Origin: DASWIP01 sp036397635
GTDB taxonomy: Bacteria; Actinomycetota; AC-67
DNA: 53,190 nt
Direction of reading: 5' to 3'
Assembly (NCBI GenBank): GCA_036397635.1
Contig: DASWIP010000065.1
Location: forward strand, 1-53,190
In this document: positions 32,391 to 40,391 of the stretch, piece after piece
Layout of the letters: every line of letters begins with the position of its first letter
Numbering within the stretch: position 1 is the first letter of the stretch
Translations under genes and position numbers: made by a program
Notes under the pieces: model-generated
Databases searched by the model: none
What the model was told of the DNA's origin: nothing
What the model saw: only the letters and a program-made list of their open reading frames with translations

Positions 32391-33866
32391 TCATTCCTTC
32401 TTCTTGGCGGCCTTCGTGGCGGCCTCGCCCCGCTTGGCGGCCTCGCCCCGCTTGGCGGAGCTGGGCCGCTTGCGCGCGCGGAGCTTCCTCGCGGGCGAAC
32501 CCACAACGACAGTCTCGGCCGGAACGTCCTTCGTCACGACCGACCCGGCTCCGGTCACCGCGCCACGCCCGACCCGCACCGGCGCGACCAGCATCGTATC
32601 GCTTCCGATCTTCGCCCCGTCGCCGATCACGGTCTTGCTCTTGGTCTTGGTCTCGGCGTCGTAGTTGACCGTGATCGTCCCAGCGCCGACGTTGACGTCC
32701 TTGCCGATCGCGGCGTCGCCGATGTAGGACAGGTGCGGTACCTTGCTGCCCTCGCCGATCTCGGACGCCTTCACCTCGACGTAGGTGCCGACCTTGGCCT
32801 TGCGGGCGAGCTGGGCACCGGGTCGAAGGTAGGCGAAGGGGCCCACGCTTGCCTCCGGGCCGACCCGTGCTTGCTCCAGCACCGCGAATAGCACGCGCGC
32901 GCCGTCGTCGATCCGAGTGTCGCGCGCGCGCACGTTCGGACCGATCTCGCATCCCTTCCCCACCATCGTGCTGCCCATCAACAGCGTCATCGGATGGATG
33001 ACCGTGTCGCGGCCGACCTCAACGCCTGGATCGATGTAGGTCTGCGCGGGGTCGATGATCGTGACGCCGGCCTCCATGAGCGCGCGATTGATGCGCGCGC
33101 GCAGCAGCCCGGCCGCCTCGGCGAGCTGCGCGCGATCGTTGACACCCATCGTGTCGGCCGGGTCGTCGGTCGACCAGGATTCGATGCGCTCGCCTTTGTC
33201 CGCCAGGACCGAGATCACGTCGGTCAGGTAGAACTCGGATTGCTCGTTCCTGCGGTCGATGCTGGTCAGCGCCGAGCGGAGCGCCATCCCGTCGAACACG
33301 TACATCGAAGTGTTCCACTCGCGGATCGCTCGCTGAGCCGGGGTCGCATCCCGGTGCTCGACGATCGCTCGGATCGAGCCGTCGTCGTCGCGGACGATGC
33401 GGCCGTAACCGGAGGGATCGCCGAAGGTCGCCGTCAGGATCGTCGCCGCCGCGCCCGCCCGGCGATGCCTCTTGAGCAGATCACGCAGCGTCGTCTTCGA
33501 CACGAGGGGATGGTCGCCGGGCAACACAATCACATCGCCCTTGAACTCGCCGAGCGCGTCGTCGGCGACGCGCGCCGCGTCGGCGGTGCCGAGCTGCTCG
33601 CGCTGCAGGACGAACTCGATCGGGCGCGGGGTCAGCTCGCCCACCGCCTGCGCCACCTGGTCTGCACCCCGGCCGACCACGACGATCGTTCGAGACGGCT
33701 TCAGCGCAAGCGCCGCGTCGAGAACGCCGGCGACCAGCGGGCGGCCGCACAGGTCGTGTAGGACCTTGGGGAGGTCCGAGCGGAAGCGCTTGCCCTCGCC
33801 GGCGGCCAGGATCACCGCGGCGAGCTGGCGGACCGATGCGGTTGGGCGGGGTGCGCGCGCGCTCAC
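32391..33866 (-). CDS. glmU: Bifunctional GlmU (GlcN-1-P acetyltransferase / GlcNAc-1-P uridylyltransferase)
   Basis: 491 residues from GTG 33866. It makes UDP-GlcNAc for peptidoglycan. The N-terminal uridylyltransferase begins LAAVILAAGEGKRFRSDLPKVLH (the usual GTRM reads GKRF). QREQLGTADA and PGDHPLV follow. The C-terminal half is a left-handed beta helix with hexapeptide repeats, and carries ASVGPFAYLRPGAQLARKAKVGTYVEVK, LSYIGDAAIGKDVNVGAGTITVNYD and the acetyl-CoA-site residues. The last 30 residues are a basic tail with two copies of AKRGEA, encoded by a short tandem DNA repeat. It is about 130 bp downstream of the tRNA-Gln gene, in the same direction. Confidence 0.96.
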   Translation of the reverse strand: MSARAPRPTASVRQLAAVILAAGEGKRFRSDLPKVLHDLCGRPLVAGVLDAALALKPSRTIVVVGRGADQVAQAVGELTPRPIEFVLQREQLGTADAARVADDALGEFKGDVIVLPGDHPLVSKTTLRDLLKRHRRAGAAATILTATFGDPSGYGRIVRDDDGSIRAIVEHRDATPAQRAIREWNTSMYVFDGMALRSALTSIDRRNEQSEFYLTDVISVLADKGERIESWSTDDPADTMGVNDRAQLAEAAGLLRARINRALMEAGVTIIDPAQTYIDPGVEVGRDTVIHPMTLLMGSTMVGKGCEIGPNVRARDTRIDDGARVLFAVLEQARVGPEASVGPFAYLRPGAQLARKAKVGTYVEVKASEIGEGSKVPHLSYIGDAAIGKDVNVGAGTITVNYDAETKTKSKTVIGDGAKIGSDTMLVAPVRVGRGAVTGAGSVVTKDVPAETVVVGSPARKLRARKRPSSAKRGEAAKRGEAATKAAKKKE

Positions 33867-33897
33867 GTCCTCACTCTAATGGGCGCGCGGCCGAGGT

Positions 33898-34905
33898 TCA
33901 CGCGCGCGCGACGTTCCCATCAGCGCTCCTCGCCCGGATGAGGTACGGCATCGGCCGCTCGAAGAGACGTTCTTGCCGAGCATCGTGCTGTCGCTGGGGC
34001 GCCAGGACTCGAACCCGAACCTGGAGGACCAAGGCCTCCCGTGCTCGCCTACTTACACCACGCCCCAGAGATTCGACGACTCCCTCATACCACCCGGCTA
34101 TCTGGCGGTACAGATGGGTGCTTCGTCTGACCTCGATTGTAAGGCACCCAACGTAACCCTCGCCGGTGTTGCGGCGACTCGTCGTCGGATTGTGTCGCTT
34201 GAGCGTCGTCCGCAGGAACGTACTCGGGGCGACACCGACGAGATCCGCCCAGAACCGGAGCGCACCGCCAACATCGGCGGTCTCGTGGATGTGAACGCGA
34301 AAGGTCAGCCGGTCCGGTTCTATCCCGATGGAGTCGAGCCAGTGAAGGAACAACATGATCATAGTCGGGTCGCTGTTGATGAACTTGACCCGTGGACTAC
34401 GATCGCGCCACGGCTTGGCCTTGGCGCCCTCGGCCCAGTACGCAACCACCCCGGCGATGAAGAGTTCCCGATCGCTCAACCCTCCGATCTCGGCGCGCGC
34501 TTCCGCTTTCACGCGTTCCTGTTCTGCGATCCGTCGCGACCGGATGGCTTCCGCCCGCCGACGCACGCCATCCGGTCGAGACTGGCTCAAGATCTTCTGT
34601 TGCTCGGCGGTCAGGGCGACATCCTTCAGCCAGTTCGACAGCGTGCTCTTGGGCACGCCGAGGACCTCCATGATCTCGCGGTACGGCCTGCCTTCTCGTC
34701 GCAGCGCCACCGCGCGCGCGCGGACCTGATCGTGGTACCCGTAACGCACGCCCGCGCCCGGAGGCGCCTCGATGCCACGCAGCCACCACGACAGCGTGCC
34801 GTTGTCCTTCATCCCCAGCGCGCGCGCGATCTCGGCGCGTGTCGCACCTAGGCGTCGCATCGCGCGCGCGCGTTCGCGCTTCTCTGCATGATCTGCGCAA
34901 GGCAT
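33898..34905 (-). CDS. Tandem-HTH protein with LAGLIDADG-like domain, frame running through tRNA-Gln
   Basis: The open frame is 335 codons, but only the first ~279 precede the tRNA. Two helix-turn-helix units are visible (MRRLGATRAEIARALGMKDNGTLSWWLRG and LRREGRPYREIMEVLGVPKSTLSNWLKD). Then come a charged linker and a conserved domain: ELFIAGVVAYWAEGAKAK, VKFINSDPTMIMLFLHWLDSIGIEPDRLTFRVHI, TTLKRHNP and GCLTIEVRRSTHLYRQIAGWYEGVV. The A-G-x3-Y-W-A-E-G helix followed by strands resembles one LAGLIDADG half-site. The region after GWYEGVV is probably not functional protein. TAAGAT lies 6 nt before the ATG with no ribosome binding site, suggesting a leaderless transcript. Function unknown; DNA binding is likely. 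Confidence 0.65.
   Translation of the reverse strand: MPCADHAEKRERARAMRRLGATRAEIARALGMKDNGTLSWWLRGIEAPPGAGVRYGYHDQVRARAVALRREGRPYREIMEVLGVPKSTLSNWLKDVALTAEQQKILSQSRPDGVRRRAEAIRSRRIAEQERVKAEARAEIGGLSDRELFIAGVVAYWAEGAKAKPWRDRSPRVKFINSDPTMIMLFLHWLDSIGIEPDRLTFRVHIHETADVGGALRFWADLVGVAPSTFLRTTLKRHNPTTSRRNTGEGYVGCLTIEVRRSTHLYRQIAGWYEGVVESLGRGVSRRAREALVLQVRVRVLAPQRQHDARQERLFERPMPYLIRARSADGNVARA
33994..34067 (-). tRNA. tRNA-Gln (anticodon TTG)
   Basis: A complete cloverleaf on the minus strand, 74 nt. Acceptor stem TGGGGCG/CGCCCCA (7 bp) with discriminator G, as usual for tRNA-Gln; D stem GTGT/GCAC with GG in the loop; anticodon stem GGAGG/CCTCC with loop CCTTGGT; T stem TCGGG/CCTGG with loop TTCGAGT. 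The anticodon read at 34-36 is TTG (Gln). Position 33 is C instead of the almost universal T. CCA is not encoded. A tRNA-Gln beside glmU is also found in other Actinomycetota. The upstream HTH protein frame continues through this gene. Confidence 0.88.
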
Positions 34906-34911
34906 ACATCG

Positions 34912-34917
34912 ATCTTA
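34912..34917 (-). promoter_or_regulatory. Probable -10 element of a leaderless HTH-protein transcript
   Basis: TAAGAT is separated from the ATG at 34905 by 6 nt, placing the expected transcription start at or within 1 nt of the start codon. Upstream by 17 bp lies GTCTGA as a weak -35. No Shine-Dalgarno precedes the ATG. Confidence 0.4.
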
Positions 34918-34934
34918 GACGCCGGGTACGACAG

Positions 34935-35801
34935 TCAGACCTCGACGCGCGGACCGTGCGTCAGCGACGACACCACCTCGACCCGCGTGAACGCGGCCGA
35001 CGCGCGCGTGGCCACATCCTGCGCGTGCTGCTCGTCGCGCGCGAGACCGATCCAGGTCGGTCCGCTGCCGGATACGATCGCGGCGAGCGCGCCGGCGTCC
35101 ATCAGTGACCCACCGCCGGAACCGATCGAGGGCGCCAGCGACAACGCCGATGCTTGGAGGTCGTTGCGCAGGGCGGCGGCGAGGCGGTCGAGGTCGCCGC
35201 GCGCGAGCGCGTCGGCGACCTCGGTGGGGTCCCCAAGCGAGGCTACGCCGCGTTCGTCGAACGCGGCGTAGACGGCAGCGGTGGAGAGCTGCTCGCCGCT
35301 GATGCCGAGCACCCACCACACGGGCGCGCGCACCGGCAGGGACGACTGCTGTTCCCCGGTACCCCAGACGGCGGCCGTCCCGCCGCGCACGCAGAACGGC
35401 ACGTCGGATCCGAGGCGCGCGGCGACGCGCTCGAGCGCCTTGCGCGACACGCCGGCGCGCCACAACTGGTTGAGTCCGACCAGTGTCGCAGCGGCGTCGG
35501 CCGAACCGCCCGCCAGCCCGGCGGCGACCGGGATCCGCTTCTCCAGCCCGATCGACGCGCCCCCAGAGGCGCCCTGCAGGGCGGTGAAGGCGCGCGCTGC
35601 TCGCATGACGAGGTTGTCGTCGCCGCCCGGTGCCGCGTCCGGCGGGGCGACCGACAAGCTGAACCCGTCGGCAGCCTCGAGGGTGACCGCGTCGAACAGG
35701 GACACGGCCTGCATGACCGAGACGATCTCGTGGAGCCCGTCGGGGCGCCGCGGGCCGACGGTCAGGTACGGGTTAATCTTCGCGGGCGCGCGCACCCTCA
35801 T
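34935..35801 (-). CDS. ispE: 4-diphosphocytidyl-2-C-methyl-D-erythritol kinase
   Basis: 288 residues from ATG 35801. It phosphorylates CDP-methylerythritol in the MEP route to isoprenoids. GHMP-kinase motifs: VRAPAKINPYLTVGPRRPDGLHEIVSVMQAV at the N-terminus, the ATP loop PVAAGLAGGSADAAATL (usual GLGGGSSDAA, with conservative changes), GSDVPFCVRGGTA, and the C-terminal SGSGPTWIGLA. The start overlaps the rsmA stop (ATGA), so the two are co-translated, as in many Actinomycetota. The longer frame to 36161 is the shadow of rsmA and its repeat tail. Confidence 0.95.
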   Translation of the reverse strand: MRVRAPAKINPYLTVGPRRPDGLHEIVSVMQAVSLFDAVTLEAADGFSLSVAPPDAAPGGDDNLVMRAARAFTALQGASGGASIGLEKRIPVAAGLAGGSADAAATLVGLNQLWRAGVSRKALERVAARLGSDVPFCVRGGTAAVWGTGEQQSSLPVRAPVWWVLGISGEQLSTAAVYAAFDERGVASLGDPTEVADALARGDLDRLAAALRNDLQASALSLAPSIGSGGGSLMDAGALAAIVSGSGPTWIGLARDEQHAQDVATRASAAFTRVEVVSSLTHGPRVEV

Positions 35802-36751
35802 CGGCCGCTCCGCCCCCGGAGGCCCGCACCGCGTCCCGAGCCAAGGCCCGCACCAAGGCCCGCACCACGGCCTGCTCCACGGCCTGCTCCACGGCCCGCA
35901 CCACGGCCTGCTCCACGGCTCGAGCCGAGGCGGGGCAGCCGGCGCGCCAAGGCGGCGAAGTCGCCGATCCCGAGCGTCTCGGCGCGCGCGGTTCCGTCGA
36001 CGGCGGCGGCGGTCAGGGCGACCTCGACCTGCTCGGCCGTCCAGCCCCCACCGCGCAGCGCGCGACGGATGGTCTTGCGACGCTGGGCGAATCCCGCCTC
36101 GATGACCGCGAAGATCGCGCCGCGCGCGCCTCCCACGGCCGGGCGCGCCCGCCGCTCGCATCGCACGATCACCGACTCGACCTCCGGCATCGGGTAGAAA
36201 ACCCGGCGCGACACCCGCGCGGCGACACGCGCGCGCGCCAGGTAGGCGACCTTGGCGCTGACCGCACCGTAGGCATCATCGCCCGGCCCCGCCGCGATGC
36301 GCTCGCCAACTTCCTTCTGCACCATGAACGTGTACGTGCGGACCGCGGGGAGCGACTCGAGCATCTGCACGAGCAGGGGCGTCGCGATCTGGTAGGGCAG
36401 GTTCGACACCATCGCGGTCGGTCGCCGCCCGATCAGGCGCGCCAGGTCGATACGAAGCGCGTCGCCGTATTCGACACGCACGTCGCGCCCCGCGAGCACC
36501 TCGTCCAGGACGGGCCGCAGCCTGCGATCCCTCTCGACCGCGATCACGCGCGCGCCCGCATCGAGCAGCGCCAGAGTCAGCGCCCCGAGCCCTGGGCCGA
36601 TCTCGAGCACCTGCTCGCCCGGGCCGATCCCGGCGATATCGACAACCTTGCGGACGGTATTGGGGTCGACCACGAAATGCTGGCCGATCGAGGTCCGGGG
36701 ATGCAGGTCGTACCGGTCGAGCAGCGCGCGGGTCTCACGCGGACCCAGCAC
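35798..36751 (-). CDS. rsmA: 16S rRNA (adenine1518/1519-N6) dimethyltransferase
   Basis: 317 residues from GTG 36751. It dimethylates two adenines in helix 45 of 16S rRNA. Motifs: GQHFVVDPNTVRKVV (IGQxFL box), VLEIGPGLGALT for SAM binding, and VSNLPYQIATPL as the catalytic N-L-P-Y. The C-terminal domain is normal up to about residue 275. The last ~45 residues are low complexity, GRGA and GLGA units encoded by a 12-bp tandem repeat (35815-35935). Relatives usually end near residue 270-290, so the tail is an extension. The gene starts 3 nt after the DUF348/G5 protein stop. Confidence 0.95.
   Translation of the reverse strand: MLGPRETRALLDRYDLHPRTSIGQHFVVDPNTVRKVVDIAGIGPGEQVLEIGPGLGALTLALLDAGARVIAVERDRRLRPVLDEVLAGRDVRVEYGDALRIDLARLIGRRPTAMVSNLPYQIATPLLVQMLESLPAVRTYTFMVQKEVGERIAAGPGDDAYGAVSAKVAYLARARVAARVSRRVFYPMPEVESVIVRCERRARPAVGGARGAIFAVIEAGFAQRRKTIRRALRGGGWTAEQVEVALTAAAVDGTARAETLGIGDFAALARRLPRLGSSRGAGRGAGRGAGRGAGRGAGLGAGLGSGRGAGLRGRSGR
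35815..35935. repeat. 12-bp tandem repeats in the rsmA 3' end
   Basis: About ten units close to CACGGCCTGCTC or AAGGCCCGCACC on the + strand, a multiple of three in length, so unit gain or loss would keep the rsmA frame. They encode glycine-arginine-alanine/leucine repeats on the minus strand and end 14 bp from the ispE start. Confidence 0.7.
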
Positions 36752-36754
36752 GGC

Positions 36755-37837
36755 TCACCACCGGATGCGGACGCTGATCACCCCGCGGGAGAGCGAGCCG
36801 ATCCGCCGGAAAGCCTCGTCGGAGAGGTCGATGACCCGACCGTCCACGTACGGACCGCGGTCGACGATCCGCACGTTCACCCATCTGCCGTTCGCGAGGT
36901 TCTCGACCCGAACGATGGTGCCGATCGGCAAGGTCCGGTGCGCAGCGGTCAGACCGTCGGCCTGGCTGTACCAGGAGGCCTTGCCGGTCTGGGTGCCGCG
37001 GTTGCAAGCGCAGCCTGGATACCCCGAGCCGATGGCGATGATCCGATCCTGCGGCTTGCGGACCCAGCTGGTCCTGAGCACCGCCTCGAAGACCTTCTCG
37101 CCGTCCACGTACTTGATCCGCGACACGACCCGCTGCAGCCCTACCACCCCGTCCTGGAGCACCTTTCGGTGTCCGTACTCCAGGCCCGGGTCGCGCCGGA
37201 GGATGGTTTGGAACCCCACGTTCTGGGTCCGGACGACCCGGCGGTAACCGATCCGGAGGATCTCGATGGTTCCCTCGTGGACCGGCGCGGAGCCTAGCGC
37301 GGGGGTCACCTTGTCGCGCGCGCCCAGGTCGATGCCGAGATCCTCGAGCACCTCGCCGACGGTGCTCGCGTTGGTGATCACCGCATCGGTGGTCCCGTCG
37401 TGTTCGATGTCGAGCCCGACCGCGCGCTCGTAGCTGATGGTCATGCCCGGCCTGACCGGGGCGGACCGCGCGGGGTGAACGGTGTCGATCACGGTCCGGC
37501 GCACGTTCACCTCGTCGATGACCTCGGCGATGGTGAGGCCTGTGACGATCACCCGCCGCGGCTTCCCGTCGAGCAGCAGGACGACCTCCTTGGCGCGGTA
37601 GACGTCGATGACGTCCCCCGAGTCGAGGTCTGCCTCGAGCGCGGGCTCGACGCGGTCCTGCTCGTCCAGCGCGACTCCGGCCCGGTCGAGCGCCTGCGCG
37701 ACCGTGGTCGCGTGGGTGCGCACGCCGACCGCCTCGCCGTCGATGCGCACGGTCACGTTCTTCTCGAGCGCGCCGAAGGCCATGGTCGCGATCCCCAGGC
37801 TCAACACGATCGCGACACGCGCGATGCTGCGTCCCAA
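36755..37837 (-). CDS. DUF348/G5 cell-wall protein with RlpA-like DPBB domain (RpfB position)
   Basis: 360 residues from TTG 37837, preceded by AGGGGGG. An N-terminal membrane or signal segment (RVAIVLSLGIATMAFGAL) is followed by three DUF348 repeats (about 28-82, 84-139, 141-197), each starting with V/L-x-I/V-D-G-like strands and ending near DVI/TIS/TIE. A G5 domain follows (about 198-272). The C-terminus (about 285-360) is a double-psi beta barrel of the RlpA/3D type: GKASWYSQADGLTAAHRTLPIGTIVRVENL and VRIVDRGPYVDGRVIDLSDEAF, with the conserved His and Asp. Mycobacterial RpfB has a lysozyme-like domain there instead. The family acts on peptidoglycan; here cleavage would be RlpA-like. The position tatD-rpfB-rsmA is conserved. 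Confidence 0.85.
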   Translation of the reverse strand: MGRSIARVAIVLSLGIATMAFGALEKNVTVRIDGEAVGVRTHATTVAQALDRAGVALDEQDRVEPALEADLDSGDVIDVYRAKEVVLLLDGKPRRVIVTGLTIAEVIDEVNVRRTVIDTVHPARSAPVRPGMTISYERAVGLDIEHDGTTDAVITNASTVGEVLEDLGIDLGARDKVTPALGSAPVHEGTIEILRIGYRRVVRTQNVGFQTILRRDPGLEYGHRKVLQDGVVGLQRVVSRIKYVDGEKVFEAVLRTSWVRKPQDRIIAIGSGYPGCACNRGTQTGKASWYSQADGLTAAHRTLPIGTIVRVENLANGRWVNVRIVDRGPYVDGRVIDLSDEAFRRIGSLSRGVISVRIRW

Positions 37838-37897
37838 GTGCCCCCCTGATGCCGACTTGCCGGACTTGTCTTACCCGCCCTGGAGCGGGTCACACCG

Positions 37898-37954
37898 CGA
37901 GCGACCCTAGCAGAGCCCTAGGAGGGCTCTCAAAACGCGCTCGAACAGATGTTC
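37898..37954 (-). promoter_or_regulatory. Promoter with spacer palindrome and LexA-like box upstream of DUF348/G5 gene
   Basis: On the minus strand TTGAGA (about 37932-37927), an 18-bp spacer and TAGGGT (about 37908-37903) make a promoter. The perfect palindrome AGAGCCCT-AGG-AGGGCTCT (37912-37930) fills the spacer, where a repressor would block RNA polymerase. Upstream, TCGAACAGATGTTC (37941-37954) matches 14 bases of the actinobacterial SOS box TCGAAC-N4-GTTCGA except its last two positions. This box overlaps the tatD stop region. Confidence 0.45.
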
Positions 37955-38717
37955 AGGCGGTTCCCGGCAGGCTGAAGAGCCCCTCGGCGACCGCCGTTGA
38001 GGTCCCCGCCACCTCTTCGAACGAGGCTCCATGCTCGGCCGCTACAGCCTCGGCGACCAGTCTGACCAGGGCAGGCTCGTTCCGAGACCCCCGGTGGGGC
38101 ACCGGCGTCAGGAACGGCGAGTCGGTCTCGACCACCAAGCGATCCAGGGGTGTGATGCGAGCAGCTGCGCGCAGGTCGCCGGCGCTCGGGAAGGTCACGA
38201 TGCCGCTGAAGGAGAGCACGGCCCCGAGGGCGAGCGCGCGCTCGGCCTCCACCGGTCCGCCTGTGAAGCAGTGGAAGACCACCCTGTCGGGAGTCCCTTC
38301 GTCGGCCAGGATCGAGAAAGTGTCGTCCCACGCTTCGCGGGTGTGGATCACCAACGCTTTGCCTGTCTCTCGGGCCAGGCGGACGTGCTCGGCGAAGACC
38401 GCGCGCTGCTCGGGGCGAGGCGAGTTGTCGTAGTGGTAGTCCAGGCCGGCCTCTCCGATCCCGACCACCCTGTCACGCCGGGCAAGCTCCGCCAGCCGAG
38501 CCATCGCCTCGTCGGTGCGGTCCTTGGCGTTGTGCGGATGGATGCCCACGGTCGCCCAAACCTCATCGCGTCGCTCGGAGGCGGCGGCCGCCCACTCGCT
38601 GCTCGCCAGGCCTTCGCCGATGGTCACGGCACGGGTGACCCCGGCGGCGCGCGCGCGCGCGAGCACCTCGTCGAGGTTCTCGAGCATGTCGAGATGGCAA
38701 TGCGTGTCGGTCAGCAT
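37953..38717 (-). CDS. tatD: TatD family metal-dependent DNase
   Basis: 254 residues from ATG 38717; upstream extensions of the frame are shadows of metG. TIM-barrel hydrolase with the conserved metal ligands: DTHCHLD at the N-terminus, VGIGEAGLDYHY, VIHTREAWDDT, VFHCFTGG and VVETDSPFLTPVPHRG. The N-x-P-x-Y/L follow-up (RNEPALVRLVAEAVA) is also intact. TatD enzymes act as 3'-5' exonucleases or on damaged DNA and D-aminoacyl-tRNA in different organisms. The gene lies 35 bp after metG in the same direction, as in most Actinomycetota and Firmicutes. No clear ribosome binding site is visible. Confidence 0.95.
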   Translation of the reverse strand: MLTDTHCHLDMLENLDEVLARARAAGVTRAVTIGEGLASSEWAAAASERRDEVWATVGIHPHNAKDRTDEAMARLAELARRDRVVGIGEAGLDYHYDNSPRPEQRAVFAEHVRLARETGKALVIHTREAWDDTFSILADEGTPDRVVFHCFTGGPVEAERALALGAVLSFSGIVTFPSAGDLRAAARITPLDRLVVETDSPFLTPVPHRGSRNEPALVRLVAEAVAAEHGASFEEVAGTSTAVAEGLFSLPGTA

Positions 38718-38752
38718 CTGTTGAGGGAAGACTAGCGACCCCGCGCGCGCGA

Positions 38753-40285
38753 TCAGCCTTCGATGCGGGGGAACAGCGATTCGCCGCGCGCGATGCGCGC
38801 GCCCACGGGGAGCCCTCCCCAGCGCACGGCGGCGGGCAGCCGCTGCTCGGACAACGGCGTGTTGATCCCGAGCGAGGCCCAGATCTTCCCGGCCGCCTGC
38901 GGGATGACCGGGGACAGCAACACCGCGAGAAGGCGCAGGACCTCGGCCGAGGCGTACAGGATCGCGCCGACGCGCTCTTCGGTCCCCTCCTGCTTGGCGA
39001 GCTTCCACGGCGCGGTCTCGACCAGGTAGCCGTTGACCTCGCGCACGATCGCATCCACCGCTTCCAGGCCCGTGTGGAACGCGAACGCGTCGAGCGCGTC
39101 CTCGTACAACTCGATCTGTCGCTCGACGACCAGGCGCAGCGCGCGCTCAGCGTCGCCGGTCGCCGCCGACGGATCGGGCACCTCCCCGCCGCAGTTGGCG
39201 TCGATCAGCGCCGTGACCCGGCTCAGCAGGTTGCCGATGCCGTTGGCCAGCTCGGCGTTGTAACGCGCGACCAGCGACTCCCACGAGAAGTTGCCGTCCT
39301 GGCCGAAGGCGACCTCGCGAAGGAAGTAGTACCGGTACGCGTCCACCCCGAACGTCTCGAGCAGCTGGTCAGGATGGATCCCGGTCAGCTTGGTCTTGCT
39401 CATCTTCTCGCCGCCGACCAGCAGGTGCCCGTGCGCGAAGACGAGCTGTGGCGGGTCGATCCCGGCGGCGTGCAGCATCGCCGGCCAGGTCACTGCGTGG
39501 AACCGAAGGATGTCCTTGCCGACGAGATTGACCCCCGGCCAGAAGCGACCGAAACGCTCCCCATCGGGGAAGCCCAGCGCGGTGATGTAGTTGAGTAGCG
39601 CGTCGATCCAGACGTAGAAGACGTGGTTGGTGTCCCACGGGATGGGAACCCCCCACGTGAACGAAGTCCGGGAGATCGAGATGTCCTGTAACCCTTGGTC
39701 CACAAAGCTTCGCACCTCGTTCAGTCGATTCCCGGGCTGGACGGAGACCGGCTTGCGCTCGTAGTAATCGTTCAGCAGCCAACCCGCGTACTTGGACAGG
39801 CGGAAGAAGTAGTTCTCCTCGGTCACGCGCTCCACGGGACGCCCATGGACAGGGCAGTTGCCCTCTCGGAGCTCGGATTCGCGGTAGAAGTCCTCGCACG
39901 AGACACAGTACAGACCCTCGTACGAGCCCAGGTAGACGTCGCCGGAGTCGTAGAGGCGCTGCCAGAACGCCTGGACGGGGGTCTTGTGGCGCTGCTCGGT
40001 CGTCCTAATGAAGTCGTCGTAGGAGATGTCCAGCCGGTCCCAAAGCGCCTTCCAGTTAGGGACCATCGCGTCCAGGTATTCCTGCGGGCCTTGGCCGCGA
40101 GCCTCGGCGGCTTCCAGCATCTTCTGGCCGTGCTCATCGGTGCCGGTGAGGAACCAGACCTCGTCACCCTTGAGGCGGTGGTAGCGCGCGGCGACATCGG
40201 CAGCGACGGTGGTGTAGGCATGGCCGATGTGCGGCACGTCGTTCGGATAGTAGATGGGGGTCGTGACGTAGAAGCGCTCGCTCAC
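38753..40285 (-). CDS. metG: Methionyl-tRNA synthetase
   Basis: 510 residues from GTG 40285. It charges initiator and elongator tRNA-Met. Class I motifs: PHIGHA (residues 18-23, the HIGH box) and EKMSKTKL (the KMSKS box). The connective peptide contains CVSCEDFYRESELREGNCPVHG, a zinc knuckle with three Cys and one His. GVPIPWDTNHVFYVWIDALLNYITALGFP is typical of the shorter MetG type that lacks the C-terminal EMAP domain, and the length agrees. It is divergent from the AbrB-type gene with 106 bp between starts; TATGAT (40346-40341 on the minus strand) is a good -10 candidate. Confidence 0.97.
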   Translation of the reverse strand: MSERFYVTTPIYYPNDVPHIGHAYTTVAADVAARYHRLKGDEVWFLTGTDEHGQKMLEAAEARGQGPQEYLDAMVPNWKALWDRLDISYDDFIRTTEQRHKTPVQAFWQRLYDSGDVYLGSYEGLYCVSCEDFYRESELREGNCPVHGRPVERVTEENYFFRLSKYAGWLLNDYYERKPVSVQPGNRLNEVRSFVDQGLQDISISRTSFTWGVPIPWDTNHVFYVWIDALLNYITALGFPDGERFGRFWPGVNLVGKDILRFHAVTWPAMLHAAGIDPPQLVFAHGHLLVGGEKMSKTKLTGIHPDQLLETFGVDAYRYYFLREVAFGQDGNFSWESLVARYNAELANGIGNLLSRVTALIDANCGGEVPDPSAATGDAERALRLVVERQIELYEDALDAFAFHTGLEAVDAIVREVNGYLVETAPWKLAKQEGTEERVGAILYASAEVLRLLAVLLSPVIPQAAGKIWASLGINTPLSEQRLPAAVRWGGLPVGARIARGESLFPRIEG

Positions 40286-40391
40286 CCGCTCTCCCAGGTT
40301 TTGCCTTACGCGTGGTCAGGGCGGTACCGTTCGGTCCCGCATCATAGGGGTCGCACGGGCGGCCTCGCACACCGATTTCCGCGGAGGGGAC

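Noticed and set aside
37838..37952. c-di-AMP (ydaO-type) riboswitch before the DUF348/G5 gene, as found upstream of some rpf genes
   Set aside because: I looked for its conserved core motifs in this leader and did not find them; only two simple hairpins and a promoter palindrome are visible.
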